The notes below the pieces were generated by a model. It was not told the DNA's origin, did no database searches, and worked only from the letters and a program-made list of their open reading frames with translations. A stretch of DNA of 39,893 bases from Stieleria sedimenti. GTDB taxonomy: Bacteria; Planctomycetota; Planctomycetia; Pirellulales; Pirellulaceae. Within the stretch, counting starts at the first letter, position 1; every line of letters begins with the position of its first letter. The stretch spans positions 3,118 to 43,010 of the forward strand of contig NZ_JANZKV010000073.1 of the NCBI RefSeq assembly GCF_025060895.1. Direction: 5' to 3'. This document shows positions 1 through 8,011 of this stretch, in pieces. The position numbers and the translations under genes are program-made.

Positions 1-21
1 CTCGCTGACGCGTCGGGCTGG
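1..21 (-). repeat. Dispersed short repeat, edge copy
   Basis: Read on the minus strand, these bases give CCAGC, then CCGACGCGT, then CAGCGAG. They match the short repeat seen again at 6189-6212 (minus) and twice at 32567-32625 (plus); only the GG after CCAGC is changed to CC. The copy runs into the window edge, so its full length is unknown. It lies just downstream of the gene ending at 59. Confidence 0.55.
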
Positions 22-58
22 CATCATCGCGCTGCTGCTCCCACTGCATCAAATTCGG

Positions 59-889
59 TTACTCGGCCGATTCGTCGGCCGTGTCTTCGGAGTTCTCGTC
101 CACCGTCTCGTCGCTGGCAGTTTCCGGTTCGGTCGTTTCCGGTTCGGTCGTTTCCGGCAGTTCCAGCCCACCTTCGATCGGGGCGTTGGGCTCGTCGGAC
201 GACTTCAAATCGTCGCCCATGTTCAGATCGGGAAGGTCCAAATCGGGCAGATCGGGCAGCGAGGAGGCACCGGGAAGTTCTGGCGGCAGCGAGGGGTCGG
301 CCGGCGAGAAGTCTTGGTCGGAGAACCACGCCAAGAACTCGACGGTGTCCGGGTTGGAAAGGCGGTCGATGCGTTCCTGAGCCACCGCGACCATGGCTTC
401 GGACTCGTTAGCGTCGACGGTTCGCTTGTAAGCGTCGATCGCCTCATCGATTTCGCCCAGCGATTCGGCGGCCATGCCCAGGCCAAAATTCGCCCGGGAC
501 AGCAACAACGTTTCGTTGGATGCCGCTCGGGCGTCGCTGAAGTGATCTTTTGCCTGCGACAGCAAGGTTTCGGCTTCGTCGCGGTCCTGGTACAGCGAAT
601 TGATGCCCTGGGCCAAGCTGTCGTTGCCCTGAAACAGCAACGACCAAGCGGCCGCGACGGTATCGGGGTACTGGGACGCAACTTCGGGGTTTTCCATCAG
701 CAATTGCAACGTCGCGTCGCTGCGTTTGGCAACTTCGCCGCTGGAATAAAGCCCCACGGCGATCAAGGCCACAATGACGATCACCACGGCCGTCAGGATG
801 AGCTTGGAATAGGGCTCAATCTTCTTGTAAAAGCCGGCCAAATTTTCGGCGACGATGTTCTGTTCCAGTTGTGCCTGGCGATCTTTCAT
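59..889 (-). CDS. Membrane-anchored TPR-like protein with acidic C-terminal tail
   Basis: A 276-residue protein with a short cytoplasmic N-terminus (about 1-28), one hydrophobic segment at about 29-48 (from LILTAVV on), and an extracytoplasmic helical region. Residues about 125-175 look like tetratricopeptide helices (an SRANFGLGMAAESLGEIDEA stretch followed by a second helix pair). The tail from about 195 on is rich in Pro, Asp, Glu and Thr, with an imperfect ETTEP repeat, and is probably disordered. The topology resembles YfgM-like single-span TPR proteins, which help envelope protein biogenesis, but the sequence does not prove that role. It is transcribed away from the DUF2237 gene across a 200-base gap. 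The start ATG at 889 gives a sensible N-in anchor. No catalytic motif is visible. Confidence 0.8.
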   Translation of the reverse strand: MKDRQAQLEQNIVAENLAGFYKKIEPYSKLILTAVVIVIVALIAVGLYSSGEVAKRSDATLQLLMENPEVASQYPDTVAAAWSLLFQGNDSLAQGINSLYQDRDEAETLLSQAKDHFSDARAASNETLLLSRANFGLGMAAESLGEIDEAIDAYKRTVDANESEAMVAVAQERIDRLSNPDTVEFLAWFSDQDFSPADPSLPPELPGASSLPDLPDLDLPDLNMGDDLKSSDEPNAPIEGGLELPETTEPETTEPETASDETVDENSEDTADESAE

Positions 890-1092
890 GAGTGGTCTTG
901 TCCGCGTTGTCTAAGCGAGACGAGCCGATTGCGGTGAGGGAACGAGTTGGAAGCGTGGGGCTGGGCGAGCGTTAATGTCGCACAAGTGTCGGTCGCGAAG
1001 TATAGGAGCGACAAAAACTTATCGTCAATAGAAGGCGCCGCAGACGCGGCGACATCCATGCCATTTGCCGCAAGTACCCCAGCTAGCCGATG

Positions 1093-1464
1093 CTACCGCT
1101 CGGATTCGTCCACCGCGTGCTCACGCAGTTCTTCCAGCGAGGCGAATTCCAAGGCCGAGACATGGGTGGCGCGGAGGACCACCTGTGGGGCCTGGCCGGC
1201 GTCATAGGCCTCTTTCCAACGCGCCGCGCACAGGCACCAGCGGTCGCCCGGTTGCAGTCCGGCGAACCGGTAGAGCGGATTGGGGGTGCTGAGATCGTTG
1301 CCACGCGATTTGCTGAATTCCAAAAATTCAGCGGTCATCACCGCGCAGATCACGTGCAGCCCCGCGTCCGAAGCGCCGGTGTTGCAGCATCCGTCACGAT
1401 AAAAGCCGGTCATCGGGTCGGTGCTGCAGGTCTCGAGGTCAGTTCCAATAACGTTTTTTGCCAT
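1093..1464 (-). CDS. DUF2237 family protein
   Basis: A 123-residue soluble protein that covers the whole DUF2237 family. Hallmarks are the N-terminal NVIGTDLETCSTDPMTGFYR stretch, the GCCNTG cysteine pair, the CAVMTAEFLEFSKSRGNDLS block, and GDRWCLCAARWKEA near residue 80. The repeated cysteines (about 13, 26, 27, 40, 77 and 79) suggest metal binding or redox sensitivity, but the family has no established activity that I know of. It is transcribed divergently from the helicase gene, so the 178-base gap 1465-1642 should hold both promoters. The length matches the family and no truncation is seen. Confidence 0.9.
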   Translation of the reverse strand: MAKNVIGTDLETCSTDPMTGFYRDGCCNTGASDAGLHVICAVMTAEFLEFSKSRGNDLSTPNPLYRFAGLQPGDRWCLCAARWKEAYDAGQAPQVVLRATHVSALEFASLEELREHAVDESER

Positions 1465-1642
1465 GGGGTCAGGTTCAAGGGATCGGGCCAGCTGTCGCGC
1501 ATCACACTACGGATCTGATTGTAGCGAGTCGGTCGCTGCGGCGTGGGGGGAACGGACCGAGCAGGCAAATGCTCGGATCCCGCCGAAGCGAGGAACAACC
1601 CGTGGGTTTTAGCGTCATGGCCTTGAAGCGGTTTTTCGCTAT

Positions 1643-4093
1643 ATGATGATGGCGTTTGTTCCGCTTTCTCTTCCCGCCAGTCGACCTGCCATGGATGCTC
1701 CCCACAGCGACGCTTTGCTCCGCGAACTGACAGCCCCGCAATGCGAAGCGGTTCAGCACGTCGAAGGCCCGATGTTGATTTTGGCCGGCCCGGGCAGCGG
1801 AAAGACGCGGGTGGTCACGCATCGGATCGCGTATTTGTTGTCCCAAAACATCCCGGACTGGCAAATTGCGGCGTTGACGTTTACCAACAAAGCTGCCGAC
1901 GAGATGCGATTGCGGTTGGAAAAACTGGCGCCTGGACAAAAGGTTTGGATGGGCACCTTTCACCGTTTCTGTGCCCAGTTGTTGCGGCGTTATGCGTCGA
2001 TGGTGGGGCTGCAAGAGAATTATTCGATATACGACACGTCAGATTCGAAGCAGGCGATGAAGCGTGCGATCGAAGCCGCCGGGGTTTCCACGACGCATGC
2101 GTCTCCGGATCAGATCGCCAACGTGATCAGCAAGGCGAAGAACAAGCTGATCACGCCGGACGTCATGGAAGGCCAGATGTTGTCGCCGAAGGAAACCGTC
2201 GCCGCCAAGGTGTATCCGGTTTATCAGCGCCAGTTGCTGACGGCCAACGCGGTCGACTTTGATGACCTGCTATTGCACGTGGCCAACCTGCTGCGGCACA
2301 GTCCTGAATTGCGGGGCGAACTCGACCAGCGATTTCGCTACATCCTGGTCGACGAGTATCAGGACACGAATTTGGCTCAGTACGCGATCGTCCGGGCGCT
2401 TTCGATCGATCACCCCAACCTGTCGGTCACCGGGGACCCGGATCAATCGATCTATGGCTGGCGGGGTGCAGACCTGAACAACATTCTAGATTTCGAAAAA
2501 GATTATCCGGCGGTCAAAACGGTTCGGCTGGAACAAAACTATCGCAGCACGCCCAACGTGTTGCGGGTCGCCGACCAATTGATCCGTCACAACCGACGCC
2601 GCAAACAAAAGAACCTGTTTACCGACAACGATGAGGGAGAACCGGTGATCCTGCGGTGGTTCGAAAACGGCTATGAGGAAGCCGATTCGATCGCCGACGA
2701 GATCGTCGCGGCGATTTCGTCTGACCTCGCCCGGCCAAACGATTTTGCAATCTTTTGTCGCATGAATTCGCTGACGCGGTCACTCGAACACGCACTCCGC
2801 GGCCGTGGCGTTCCCTATCAAATCGTCAACGGCGTCGAATTCTATCAGCGGAAAGAGATCAAGGACGTCCTGGCGTACCTGCATCTGGTCAACAATCCCG
2901 GCCACGACGTCGCATTGATGCGTGTGATCAACACTCCGACGCGAGGAATCGGCGCCAAGACCGTGCAACGGATCCAGGCGTTTGCCGACAGCCACAACAT
3001 CCCCATGCTGGAAGCAGCCCGACGCGCCGAGCAGATCGAATCGCTGGCCAAACGCAGCGTCACGATGGTCAAGAAATTTGTCACGATCTACGACCGGATC
3101 GCCGCCCGCGCGACCGCTCCGCTGGAGGAGTTGATGCGGTGCGTGGTTCAAGAGTCGGGGTACGACAAGTTTTTGAAAAAGAACTGCGACGAAGCGGACG
3201 ATTCCAGCCCGTTGGGAAACGTTGACGAATTGATCAGTGCCGCGGTGGACTTTGATCGGCGACATCCCGACGACGGATCGCTGGAAGCGTTTCTGGAACA
3301 AGTCGCACTGGTCAGCGACACCGACGCCTTCGAAGAAAACGACCAACGCGTCACCCTGATGACCCTGCACGCCTCCAAGGGGCTGGAATTTCCGCGAGTC
3401 TTTATCATCGGCGTCGAAGACGATTTGCTGCCCCACAAACGATCCAAAGAAGACGATGCGCAGTTCGAAGAGGAGCGGCGACTCTTGTTCGTCGGCATCA
3501 CTCGTGCCAAGCAGTGGTTGCAACTGAGTTGTTGTAAACGTCGCATGATTCGCGGCGACACGCGACCGGTGATTGCCAGCCCGTTTTTGAACGAGCTGCC
3601 GTTGGAGGAGATGAAACGCATCGAGTCGACGGTGCAACGAAATTATTTTGATCACGACATCGACCAGAGTGGCGGCGGCGATTGGGATTTGCCGGAAATC
3701 CAAATCAACGCGGAAGCCCAGGGAGAAGCCCAGGCAGACGTGTCGTTTGATTTCGGAGCCAATCAAGACGAAGACGTGTTTTCGTCCGATGACCAAGCCC
3801 GAGAGTCTTCGCCGGCATTTGATTCGGTCACCGCCGAATCGGCTCCGCCGGAGGCGAAAACCAAATCGATCCCCGAGATCGGTGCGCTCAAGACGGCCGC
3901 GGATTTGATGTCGGGCAATCGACCGCCGCTGACGGCGTTTCGCGAAGGCACCACAGTGCGACATTACGATTACGGCGAAGGGACGATCCTGGCCGTCAGC
4001 GGTCTCGGCCCCAAACGCATGGCCCGCGTCCAATTCGCCGACGGAGAGCACAACTTTCGACTCGCCTTCGCCAAGTTGGAAGTGGTGGGGTGA
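1643..4093 (+). CDS. pcrA: ATP-dependent 3'-5' DNA helicase, PcrA/UvrD/Rep (SF1A) type
   Basis: An 816-residue helicase with all SF1A motifs. There is a Q-motif-like LTAPQCEAV, Walker A GPGSGKT at about 49-55, motif II DEYQDTN near 237, motif III GDPDQSIYGWRG near 265, motif IV LEQNYRS, motif V TLHASKGLEF near 572 and motif VI EERRLLFVGITRAK near 610. Residues about 650-740 are acidic and linker-like. The last ~50 residues (HYDYGEGTILAVSG, then VQFADG) match the Tudor-like C-terminal domain of PcrA/UvrD, which binds RNA polymerase. It is expected to act in nucleotide excision repair and in clearing replication-transcription conflicts. Neither candidate start (1643, or the in-frame ATG at 1691) has a clear Shine-Dalgarno site; 1691 gives MDAPHSD and may be the true start. 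Whether it is PcrA or UvrD cannot be decided here. Confidence 0.93.
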   Translation: MMMAFVPLSLPASRPAMDAPHSDALLRELTAPQCEAVQHVEGPMLILAGPGSGKTRVVTHRIAYLLSQNIPDWQIAALTFTNKAADEMRLRLEKLAPGQKVWMGTFHRFCAQLLRRYASMVGLQENYSIYDTSDSKQAMKRAIEAAGVSTTHASPDQIANVISKAKNKLITPDVMEGQMLSPKETVAAKVYPVYQRQLLTANAVDFDDLLLHVANLLRHSPELRGELDQRFRYILVDEYQDTNLAQYAIVRALSIDHPNLSVTGDPDQSIYGWRGADLNNILDFEKDYPAVKTVRLEQNYRSTPNVLRVADQLIRHNRRRKQKNLFTDNDEGEPVILRWFENGYEEADSIADEIVAAISSDLARPNDFAIFCRMNSLTRSLEHALRGRGVPYQIVNGVEFYQRKEIKDVLAYLHLVNNPGHDVALMRVINTPTRGIGAKTVQRIQAFADSHNIPMLEAARRAEQIESLAKRSVTMVKKFVTIYDRIAARATAPLEELMRCVVQESGYDKFLKKNCDEADDSSPLGNVDELISAAVDFDRRHPDDGSLEAFLEQVALVSDTDAFEENDQRVTLMTLHASKGLEFPRVFIIGVEDDLLPHKRSKEDDAQFEEERRLLFVGITRAKQWLQLSCCKRRMIRGDTRPVIASPFLNELPLEEMKRIESTVQRNYFDHDIDQSGGGDWDLPEIQINAEAQGEAQADVSFDFGANQDEDVFSSDDQARESSPAFDSVTAESAPPEAKTKSIPEIGALKTAADLMSGNRPPLTAFREGTTVRHYDYGEGTILAVSGLGPKRMARVQFADGEHNFRLAFAKLEVVG

Positions 4094-4273
4094 GCATTCG
4101 GGGCGTCGACGATTGAACGGGCCGTCGCGGTCGGTCCGCCCGAGATCCCATGGGACGTCAATTGTATAAGCAACGAGCGGAATCTAAGTGTTTGATCTCT
4201 TGAAGTGCGTTGTTAAGCGACGGATTTGATTGGAGCGCGAGGCGTCAAGACTTTTGCAGCGTGTGCCCTCTCT

Positions 4274-4318
4274 GGCGTTTGCTTGCTGCGCAAACGCCGT
4301 CTCTCCCAGAGGGAGAGA
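4274..4318. repeat. Two adjacent perfect hairpins
   Basis: The first hairpin pairs GGCGTTTGC (4274-4282) with GCAAACGCC (4290-4298) around a 7-base loop. The second pairs TCTCTCCC (4300-4307) with GGGAGAGA (4311-4318) around a 3-base loop. Neither is followed by a clear T-tract, so classical intrinsic termination is not shown. Confidence 0.65.
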
Positions 4319-4364
4319 ATCTCCAAACGCTGCCGCTAGACAATCGAGATCCCGGAGGGATGAA

Positions 4365-4410
4365 AGCGAGTAGCCGGAGGTGAGCATCGCGACACCTCCG
4401 GCTACTCGCT
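4365..4410. repeat. 18-bp perfect inverted repeat
   Basis: AGCGAGTAGCCGGAGGTG at 4365-4382 pairs with its exact reverse complement at 4393-4410, separated by a 10-base loop. The stem is GC-rich and uninterrupted. It is a strong RNA hairpin in either direction and sits between converging genes. It may be a member of a dispersed repeat family, but no second copy is in this window. Confidence 0.8.
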
Positions 4411-4464
4411 GCAACCCCGTTCGGCAACGCTGTGAAGTATTTTCCCCATGAGTTTCTTGAGGTT

Positions 4465-4542
4465 TTAGCGGTAGGGCGCGAGCCCTCCGGTCTTTCACGG
4501 TGTTTTTGAAGCGCGACCGGACGGCTCGCGCCGTTCCGCTAA
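4465..4542 (+). repeat. Paired-hairpin (REP/BIME-like) repeat, copy 1
   Basis: A 78-base element with two inverted arms joined by a 22-base spacer. The left arm (4465-4492) starts TTAG and folds on itself as AGGGC-GCGA-GCCCT, flanked by CGG and CCG with one bulged base. The right arm (4515-4542), read on the minus strand, folds as ACGGC-GCGA-GCCGT with the same flanks. The arms also pair with each other except at three positions. It belongs to the first of two identical 88-base tandem units (4457-4544 and 4545-4632). Confidence 0.85.
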
Positions 4543-4552
4543 CATTGAGGTT

Positions 4553-4630
4553 TTAGCGGTAGGGCGCGAGCCCTCCGGTCTTTCACGGTGTTTTTGAAGC
4601 GCGACCGGACGGCTCGCGCCGTTCCGCTAA
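4553..4630 (+). repeat. Paired-hairpin (REP/BIME-like) repeat, copy 2
   Basis: Identical to the copy at 4465-4542 and offset by exactly 88 bases, including the TTGAGG lead-in and the CA that follows the right arm. It ends 13 bases before the sulfatase stop codon. The perfect identity points to a recent tandem duplication. Confidence 0.85.
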
Positions 4631-4643
4631 CACCTTTTGACTC

Positions 4644-6092
4644 TCACGACCCCGTGTAGCGTGACAGCTCGCCCAGGTTCAGACTGTCATTCATTTCGGC
4701 TTGCAGTGTTTCCAGACGCGAGAACAGTCGCGTGACCGTCTTGGCATGCTCTGCCGAACCGGCCAGGTCGTTCCTCTCCTGAGGGTCCTGTTTCATGTCG
4801 TACAAGCGGATCTTGTTGGCAACCGGGTAGACGATCAGTTTGTAGTTTTCGGTACGGATACTGCGTTGCTTATCCAAGTAGGCGCCGTAAACGACGTCAT
4901 AGGGGCTATCGGCACCGCCGAGCATCGGCAACAGGCTGTTGAATTGGACGTGTTCGGGCTGCTTGATTCCGGCCAATTCCAAGGTCGTCGGCATGATGTC
5001 TTGCAGGTACACGGGGTGATCGATGGATTGGCCCGCTTGGGCGTCCGGCCCGATCACCATCAACGGCACCCGGACGCTGTGGTCGTACAGGTTTTGTTTG
5101 CCCATCAAGCCGTGCTGTCCGCAGGCGAGTCCGTGATCGGCGGTAAAGAAGATCCACGTGTTGTCCTCTTTTCCGGTCGCTTTGACGGCGTCCAGGATCC
5201 TGCCGATCATCGCGTCCATGTGCGTGATGATCGCGTAATACTCTTGTCGGTTTGTCTTGACCGCCAGCGGCGTGCGGGGGAACGGGGCGAGTCTTTCGTC
5301 ACGCAGCTTTCGTCCGGCCGCCATCGCTTCGGCGTAAGGGTATTCGGGCAGAAAGTTCTCCGGCAGCTTGACTTGGTCGACAGGGTACTTGGCAACGTAC
5401 TCGGCGGGCGATTGCCGCGGATCATGCGGGGCGTTGAAGGCCAGATACATGAAGAACGGCTGGTCGCTGGAACCGGCCTCGCTGAGGAAATCGACCGAGT
5501 GATGGGCAACCACTTCACTCCAGTGCGTTCCGCCTTCCCAGAAACCGCCGAACTTGGGATCACTGGGAGACCACGGATCGGTCACTTCGCCGGTTTCCGG
5601 GTCAACCAGTGGCCGGTTGTAGCCGGCCGGCGTTTGGCTGGGCATGCCGCCGCGGACATCACGAGCGACGTCAAAGGATTTTTGGGCGTCGGCCCGGCAA
5701 TGCCATTTTCCGGTCATATACGTTCGATAGCCGGCGGCTTTCATGTACTCGCTCCACCATCGCCCCGCTTCACGTTCCTTTTCGGCGGCTTGGTAAACCG
5801 GTTCGGCGTCCCAAAGGAACCGCCCGGAATTGAGCATCATGCGGCTGGCGACGCACACCGCACCCGACCAAGAACCCATGTTGTAGGCGTGGGTGAAGGT
5901 GGTGGCACGCTTGGCGATCCGATCCAGATTCGGTGTTTCGACTTCCGGGTGGCCAAACGCAGCGACGGTGTCGAAACATTGGTCATCGGAGAAGATGAAC
6001 ACGATATTGGGAGGCTCCGCTGCGCTCGCACCCGGCGGGCAGCAAAAACTCGAGACCGTTGCGAAAAGGATGAGAAGCGCGCGTCGTGACAT
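4644..6092 (-). CDS. Secreted sulfatase (formylglycine-dependent, S1 type)
   Basis: A 482-residue sulfatase of normal length with a signal peptide (about 1-25, cleavage plausible after ASA). The active-site signature CVASR starts at Cys80; this Cys would be converted to formylglycine by a maturase. Metal-binding Asp36-Asp37 (SDDQ), TGKWH at 128-132, His223 in APHDP, and Asp319-His320 (TADHG) followed by Lys332 complete the alkaline-phosphatase-fold active site. It should hydrolyse sulfate esters, probably on a sulfated polysaccharide, in the periplasm or outside the cell. The overall pattern is nearest to the iduronate-sulfatase/choline-sulfatase-like groups, but the substrate cannot be read from the sequence. 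The neighbours (aroA upstream, helicase downstream) are not polysaccharide genes, so it seems a stand-alone sulfatase. Repeats lie on both sides of it. Confidence 0.93.
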   Translation of the reverse strand: MSRRALLILFATVSSFCCPPGASAAEPPNIVFIFSDDQCFDTVAAFGHPEVETPNLDRIAKRATTFTHAYNMGSWSGAVCVASRMMLNSGRFLWDAEPVYQAAEKEREAGRWWSEYMKAAGYRTYMTGKWHCRADAQKSFDVARDVRGGMPSQTPAGYNRPLVDPETGEVTDPWSPSDPKFGGFWEGGTHWSEVVAHHSVDFLSEAGSSDQPFFMYLAFNAPHDPRQSPAEYVAKYPVDQVKLPENFLPEYPYAEAMAAGRKLRDERLAPFPRTPLAVKTNRQEYYAIITHMDAMIGRILDAVKATGKEDNTWIFFTADHGLACGQHGLMGKQNLYDHSVRVPLMVIGPDAQAGQSIDHPVYLQDIMPTTLELAGIKQPEHVQFNSLLPMLGGADSPYDVVYGAYLDKQRSIRTENYKLIVYPVANKIRLYDMKQDPQERNDLAGSAEHAKTVTRLFSRLETLQAEMNDSLNLGELSRYTGS

Positions 6093-6188
6093 GGAGCGAA
6101 AATCCGAAGAGTGTGGATAGAAATCGACGGCCGTATTATACGATCATTCGCTCGCGGGATCGCTGCGTTTGCCAGATTTCGCCGCGGG

Positions 6189-6212
6189 CCGGTCGCTGAC
6201 GCGTCCCGCTGG
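6189..6212 (-). repeat. Dispersed short repeat copy
   Basis: On the minus strand it reads CCAGCGGGACGCGT, then CAGCGACCGG. It matches the two plus-strand copies at 32567-32590 and 32602-32625 and the partial copy at 1-21. The centre GACGCGTC is an 8-bp palindrome in this copy. Confidence 0.65.
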
Positions 6213-6268
6213 AGAGCATCTCAGCACGCGGCGTGAGCCCAATGCCATCCAGTTTGGTTCCAAAGGTG

Positions 6269-6346
6269 TTAGCGGAACGGCGCGAGCCGTCCGGTTGCGC
6301 TTCAGAAACACCGTGAAAGACCGGAGGGCTCGCGCCCTACCGCTAA
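6269..6346 (-). repeat. Paired-hairpin (REP/BIME-like) repeat, copy 3
   Basis: The same 78-base element as at 4465-4542, in the opposite orientation, with two substitutions: one at the inner edge of an arm (GGTC to GGTT) and one in the spacer. Both self-complementary arms with their GCGA loops are intact. It lies 62 bases beyond the aroA stop codon. Sequence after the repeat resembles the flank of copy 4 (ACACCCCG, TTGG, GTCAAA), so the shared unit extends beyond the 78 bases. Confidence 0.85.
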
Positions 6347-6408
6347 TAATGAAACACCCCGCTTGGCGTCAAATTAGATGGCATTGGGCGCAAGCCCGTG
6401 TCGCGTCT

Positions 6409-7809
6409 TCAACACCAGCGATGGGGGCGGCCGATCAGCGTTTCCAGATCGGCAAAAAATTCGGGGTAGGTTTTTCCGGTGCACGATGGGTTGAGCACCC
6501 GGACGCCCTCGGCAGCCAGTCCCGCCAGCGAAAGACTCATGGCCATCCGATGGTCATGGTAGGTTTCCAGTGTCGCCGGCGTGATCCCGTCGGCGGGCGG
6601 ATGAATCGTCAGCCCGTCATCGTGTTCCTCGATGGTCGCGCCGAGTTTTCGCAGTTCGCAGGCCAGATCACCGATGCGGTCGGTTTCTTTGAATCGGTTG
6701 TGCGCGACGCCGCGAACGCGTGTCGGGCCGTCGGCAAACAGAGCAACAACGGCAAGCGTCTGGACGGTATCGCTGATCTGATTCATGTCCACGTCAATGC
6801 CACGCGAGGCACGACCGGAGAGGGTCATGCCGTCGGCATCATGATCGAATCGACAACCCATCTGCTCGAGCACGCGGCAGAATCCCACGTCGCCTTGCAT
6901 CGCACCGGGGGTCAGCCCCAGCACGGTGACTTCGCCTCCGGTGATCGCCGCGGCGGCCCAGAAGTAACTGGCGGCCGACGCATCGGGTTCGATTTCGTAC
7001 TCGATCCCTTGATAGCCTTCACCGGACACACTGACACGCAACGAGACCGTCTCAACGGCGTCCAAATCGACCTCTTCGATGTCGACATTCGCCCCAAAGG
7101 ATCGCATGACCGCCGCCGTCATTTCGATGTAGGGTCGCGAGACCAGTTCGCCGATCACGTTGATTTGGACGTTGCCGACCGATGGACCACCGTTGGCACG
7201 CGGGCGTCGAGCGTGCAAGGCCACCGGGGCGGCCATCATCAATCCGCTCAGATACTGGCTGCTGACGCTGCCGCAGACGCGTATCGGTTTGTCGCTCCAT
7301 CCGCGCGAACGAATCGCGACCGGTGGGCAGCCGCCAGGTGATTGAGTGATGATCGAACCGAGTTGGACCTCGGCAAGTGCATCGACCAAATCAGCGATCG
7401 GCCGGTGGTGCATGCGTTGCACGCCCGACAAGTCGTAGTTGCCGCCGGCCGCCGACAGGGCTGCGGTCAGGAAACGAATCGAGGTGCCGCTGTTGGCGAT
7501 GAACAATTCATGGGTCACGTCCGCGTTCGTGCTGCGGGTCGACGCGTCGACTTGGATCGTTCGCCCGGCTTCGGAAACATTGATCGAAACGCCGCAGGTG
7601 CGGAGGCTGTCGATCATCACCGCCGTGTCTTCGCTGCGTAACGCTCCCGAAAGGGTGGACTGACCGTCGGCCATCGCGGCGCAGATCAGCGCCCGATTGG
7701 TCAGACTTTTGCTACCCGGCGGTCGAATCGCTCCGCGGATAACGCCGCCCGGTTGGACAGAAACGCTGGTCGGTTCAGGGCTCAGGGTGCTCGTCGGCTG
7801 GTCGGGCAT
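6409..7809 (-). CDS. aroA: 3-phosphoshikimate 1-carboxyvinyltransferase (EPSP synthase)
   Basis: A 466-residue enzyme of the shikimate pathway. It transfers the enolpyruvyl group of PEP to shikimate-3-phosphate, the step before chorismate. Signatures are PPGSKSLTNRA at about 30-40 (Lys34, Arg39), NSGTSIRFLTAA near 106-117, SSQYLSGLMMAAP, the HNRFKETDRIGDL block and YHDHRMAMSLSLA near the C-terminus. The two-domain EPSP synthase length is complete. The frame is open upstream to 8055, but that extension (WRTLPACDPT-like units) is encoded by a 30-bp tandem repeat, so I place the start at the ATG at 7809 (MPDQPTST). No other aromatic-pathway gene is adjacent. The upstream neighbour on the same strand is a small membrane protein. 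Confidence 0.95.
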   Translation of the reverse strand: MPDQPTSTLSPEPTSVSVQPGGVIRGAIRPPGSKSLTNRALICAAMADGQSTLSGALRSEDTAVMIDSLRTCGVSINVSEAGRTIQVDASTRSTNADVTHELFIANSGTSIRFLTAALSAAGGNYDLSGVQRMHHRPIADLVDALAEVQLGSIITQSPGGCPPVAIRSRGWSDKPIRVCGSVSSQYLSGLMMAAPVALHARRPRANGGPSVGNVQINVIGELVSRPYIEMTAAVMRSFGANVDIEEVDLDAVETVSLRVSVSGEGYQGIEYEIEPDASAASYFWAAAAITGGEVTVLGLTPGAMQGDVGFCRVLEQMGCRFDHDADGMTLSGRASRGIDVDMNQISDTVQTLAVVALFADGPTRVRGVAHNRFKETDRIGDLACELRKLGATIEEHDDGLTIHPPADGITPATLETYHDHRMAMSLSLAGLAAEGVRVLNPSCTGKTYPEFFADLETLIGRPHRWC

Positions 7810-7867
7810 TGCATTTTCAGGGCGCGCGAAATGGGACAGCAGCCCAGTATCGCTTGCTGGCCAGAAT

Positions 7868-8010
7868 TCGCAAGCTGGAAGCGTGCCCCCGGATTCGCAA
7901 GCTGGAAGCTTACGCCACGTGGGGTCGCAAGCTGGAAGCGTACGCCACGTGGGGTCGCAAGCTGGAAGCGTACGCCACTTGGGGTCGCAAGCTGGAAGCG
8001 TACGCCACGG
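7868..8010. repeat. Tandem 30-bp repeat upstream of aroA
   Basis: Five units begin with TCGCAAGCTGGAAGC at 7868, 7895, 7925, 7955 and 7985. The first is 27 bases and the next three are 30; the last ends near 8010. Units 2 and 3 carry the palindrome CCACGTGG, and units 3-5 carry GCGTACGC; unit 4 (CCACTTGG) and unit 5 (CCACGG) have lost CCACGTGG. The period is a multiple of three and the unit has no stop in any of its six frames, so open frames here are no evidence of coding. There are no unique spacers, so this is not CRISPR. It lies 58 bases upstream of the aroA start and directly downstream of the small membrane protein gene. Confidence 0.9.
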
Positions 8011-8011
8011 G

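Larger units (their letters stand above)
4094..4643. other. Convergent intergenic region packed with inverted repeats
   Basis: This 550-base gap lies between the stop codons of the helicase (plus) and the sulfatase (minus). I see no gene: the open frames across it are composed of repeat sequence. In order it holds a 9-bp stem at 4274-4298, an 8-bp stem at 4300-4318, an 18-bp perfect stem at 4365-4410, and two tandem 88-bp units carrying the paired-hairpin repeat. Such inverted repeats could stop transcription from both sides. Confidence 0.8.
6093..6408. other. Intergenic region between aroA and sulfatase
   Basis: This 316-base gap separates the 3' end of aroA from the sulfatase start, both on the minus strand. 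It holds a short dispersed repeat (6189-6212) and a paired-hairpin repeat (6269-6346). The sulfatase promoter should lie between about 6093 and 6190; no confident -35/-10 pair was recognised. I see no gene. Confidence 0.7.

Noticed and set aside
2780-4051. 423-codon open frame antisense to the helicase
   Set aside because: It lies opposite invariant helicase motifs and shows no family pattern.
4184-4498. 104-codon minus-strand open frame in the convergent gap
   Set aside because: It is composed of the hairpin and paired-repeat sequence. The same peptide pattern (KDRRARALPL) appears wherever the repeat occurs, so it is a repeat translation and not a gene.
4701-6089. 462-codon open frame antisense to the sulfatase
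   Set aside because: The sulfatase strand has an intact signal peptide, active site and metal ligands; the antisense frame has none.
6169-7341. 390-codon plus-strand open frame over aroA
   Set aside because: It is antisense to conserved EPSP synthase motifs and begins in repeat sequence.
7868-8010. CRISPR-like array
   Set aside because: Units follow each other directly without unique spacers, and no cas genes are present.
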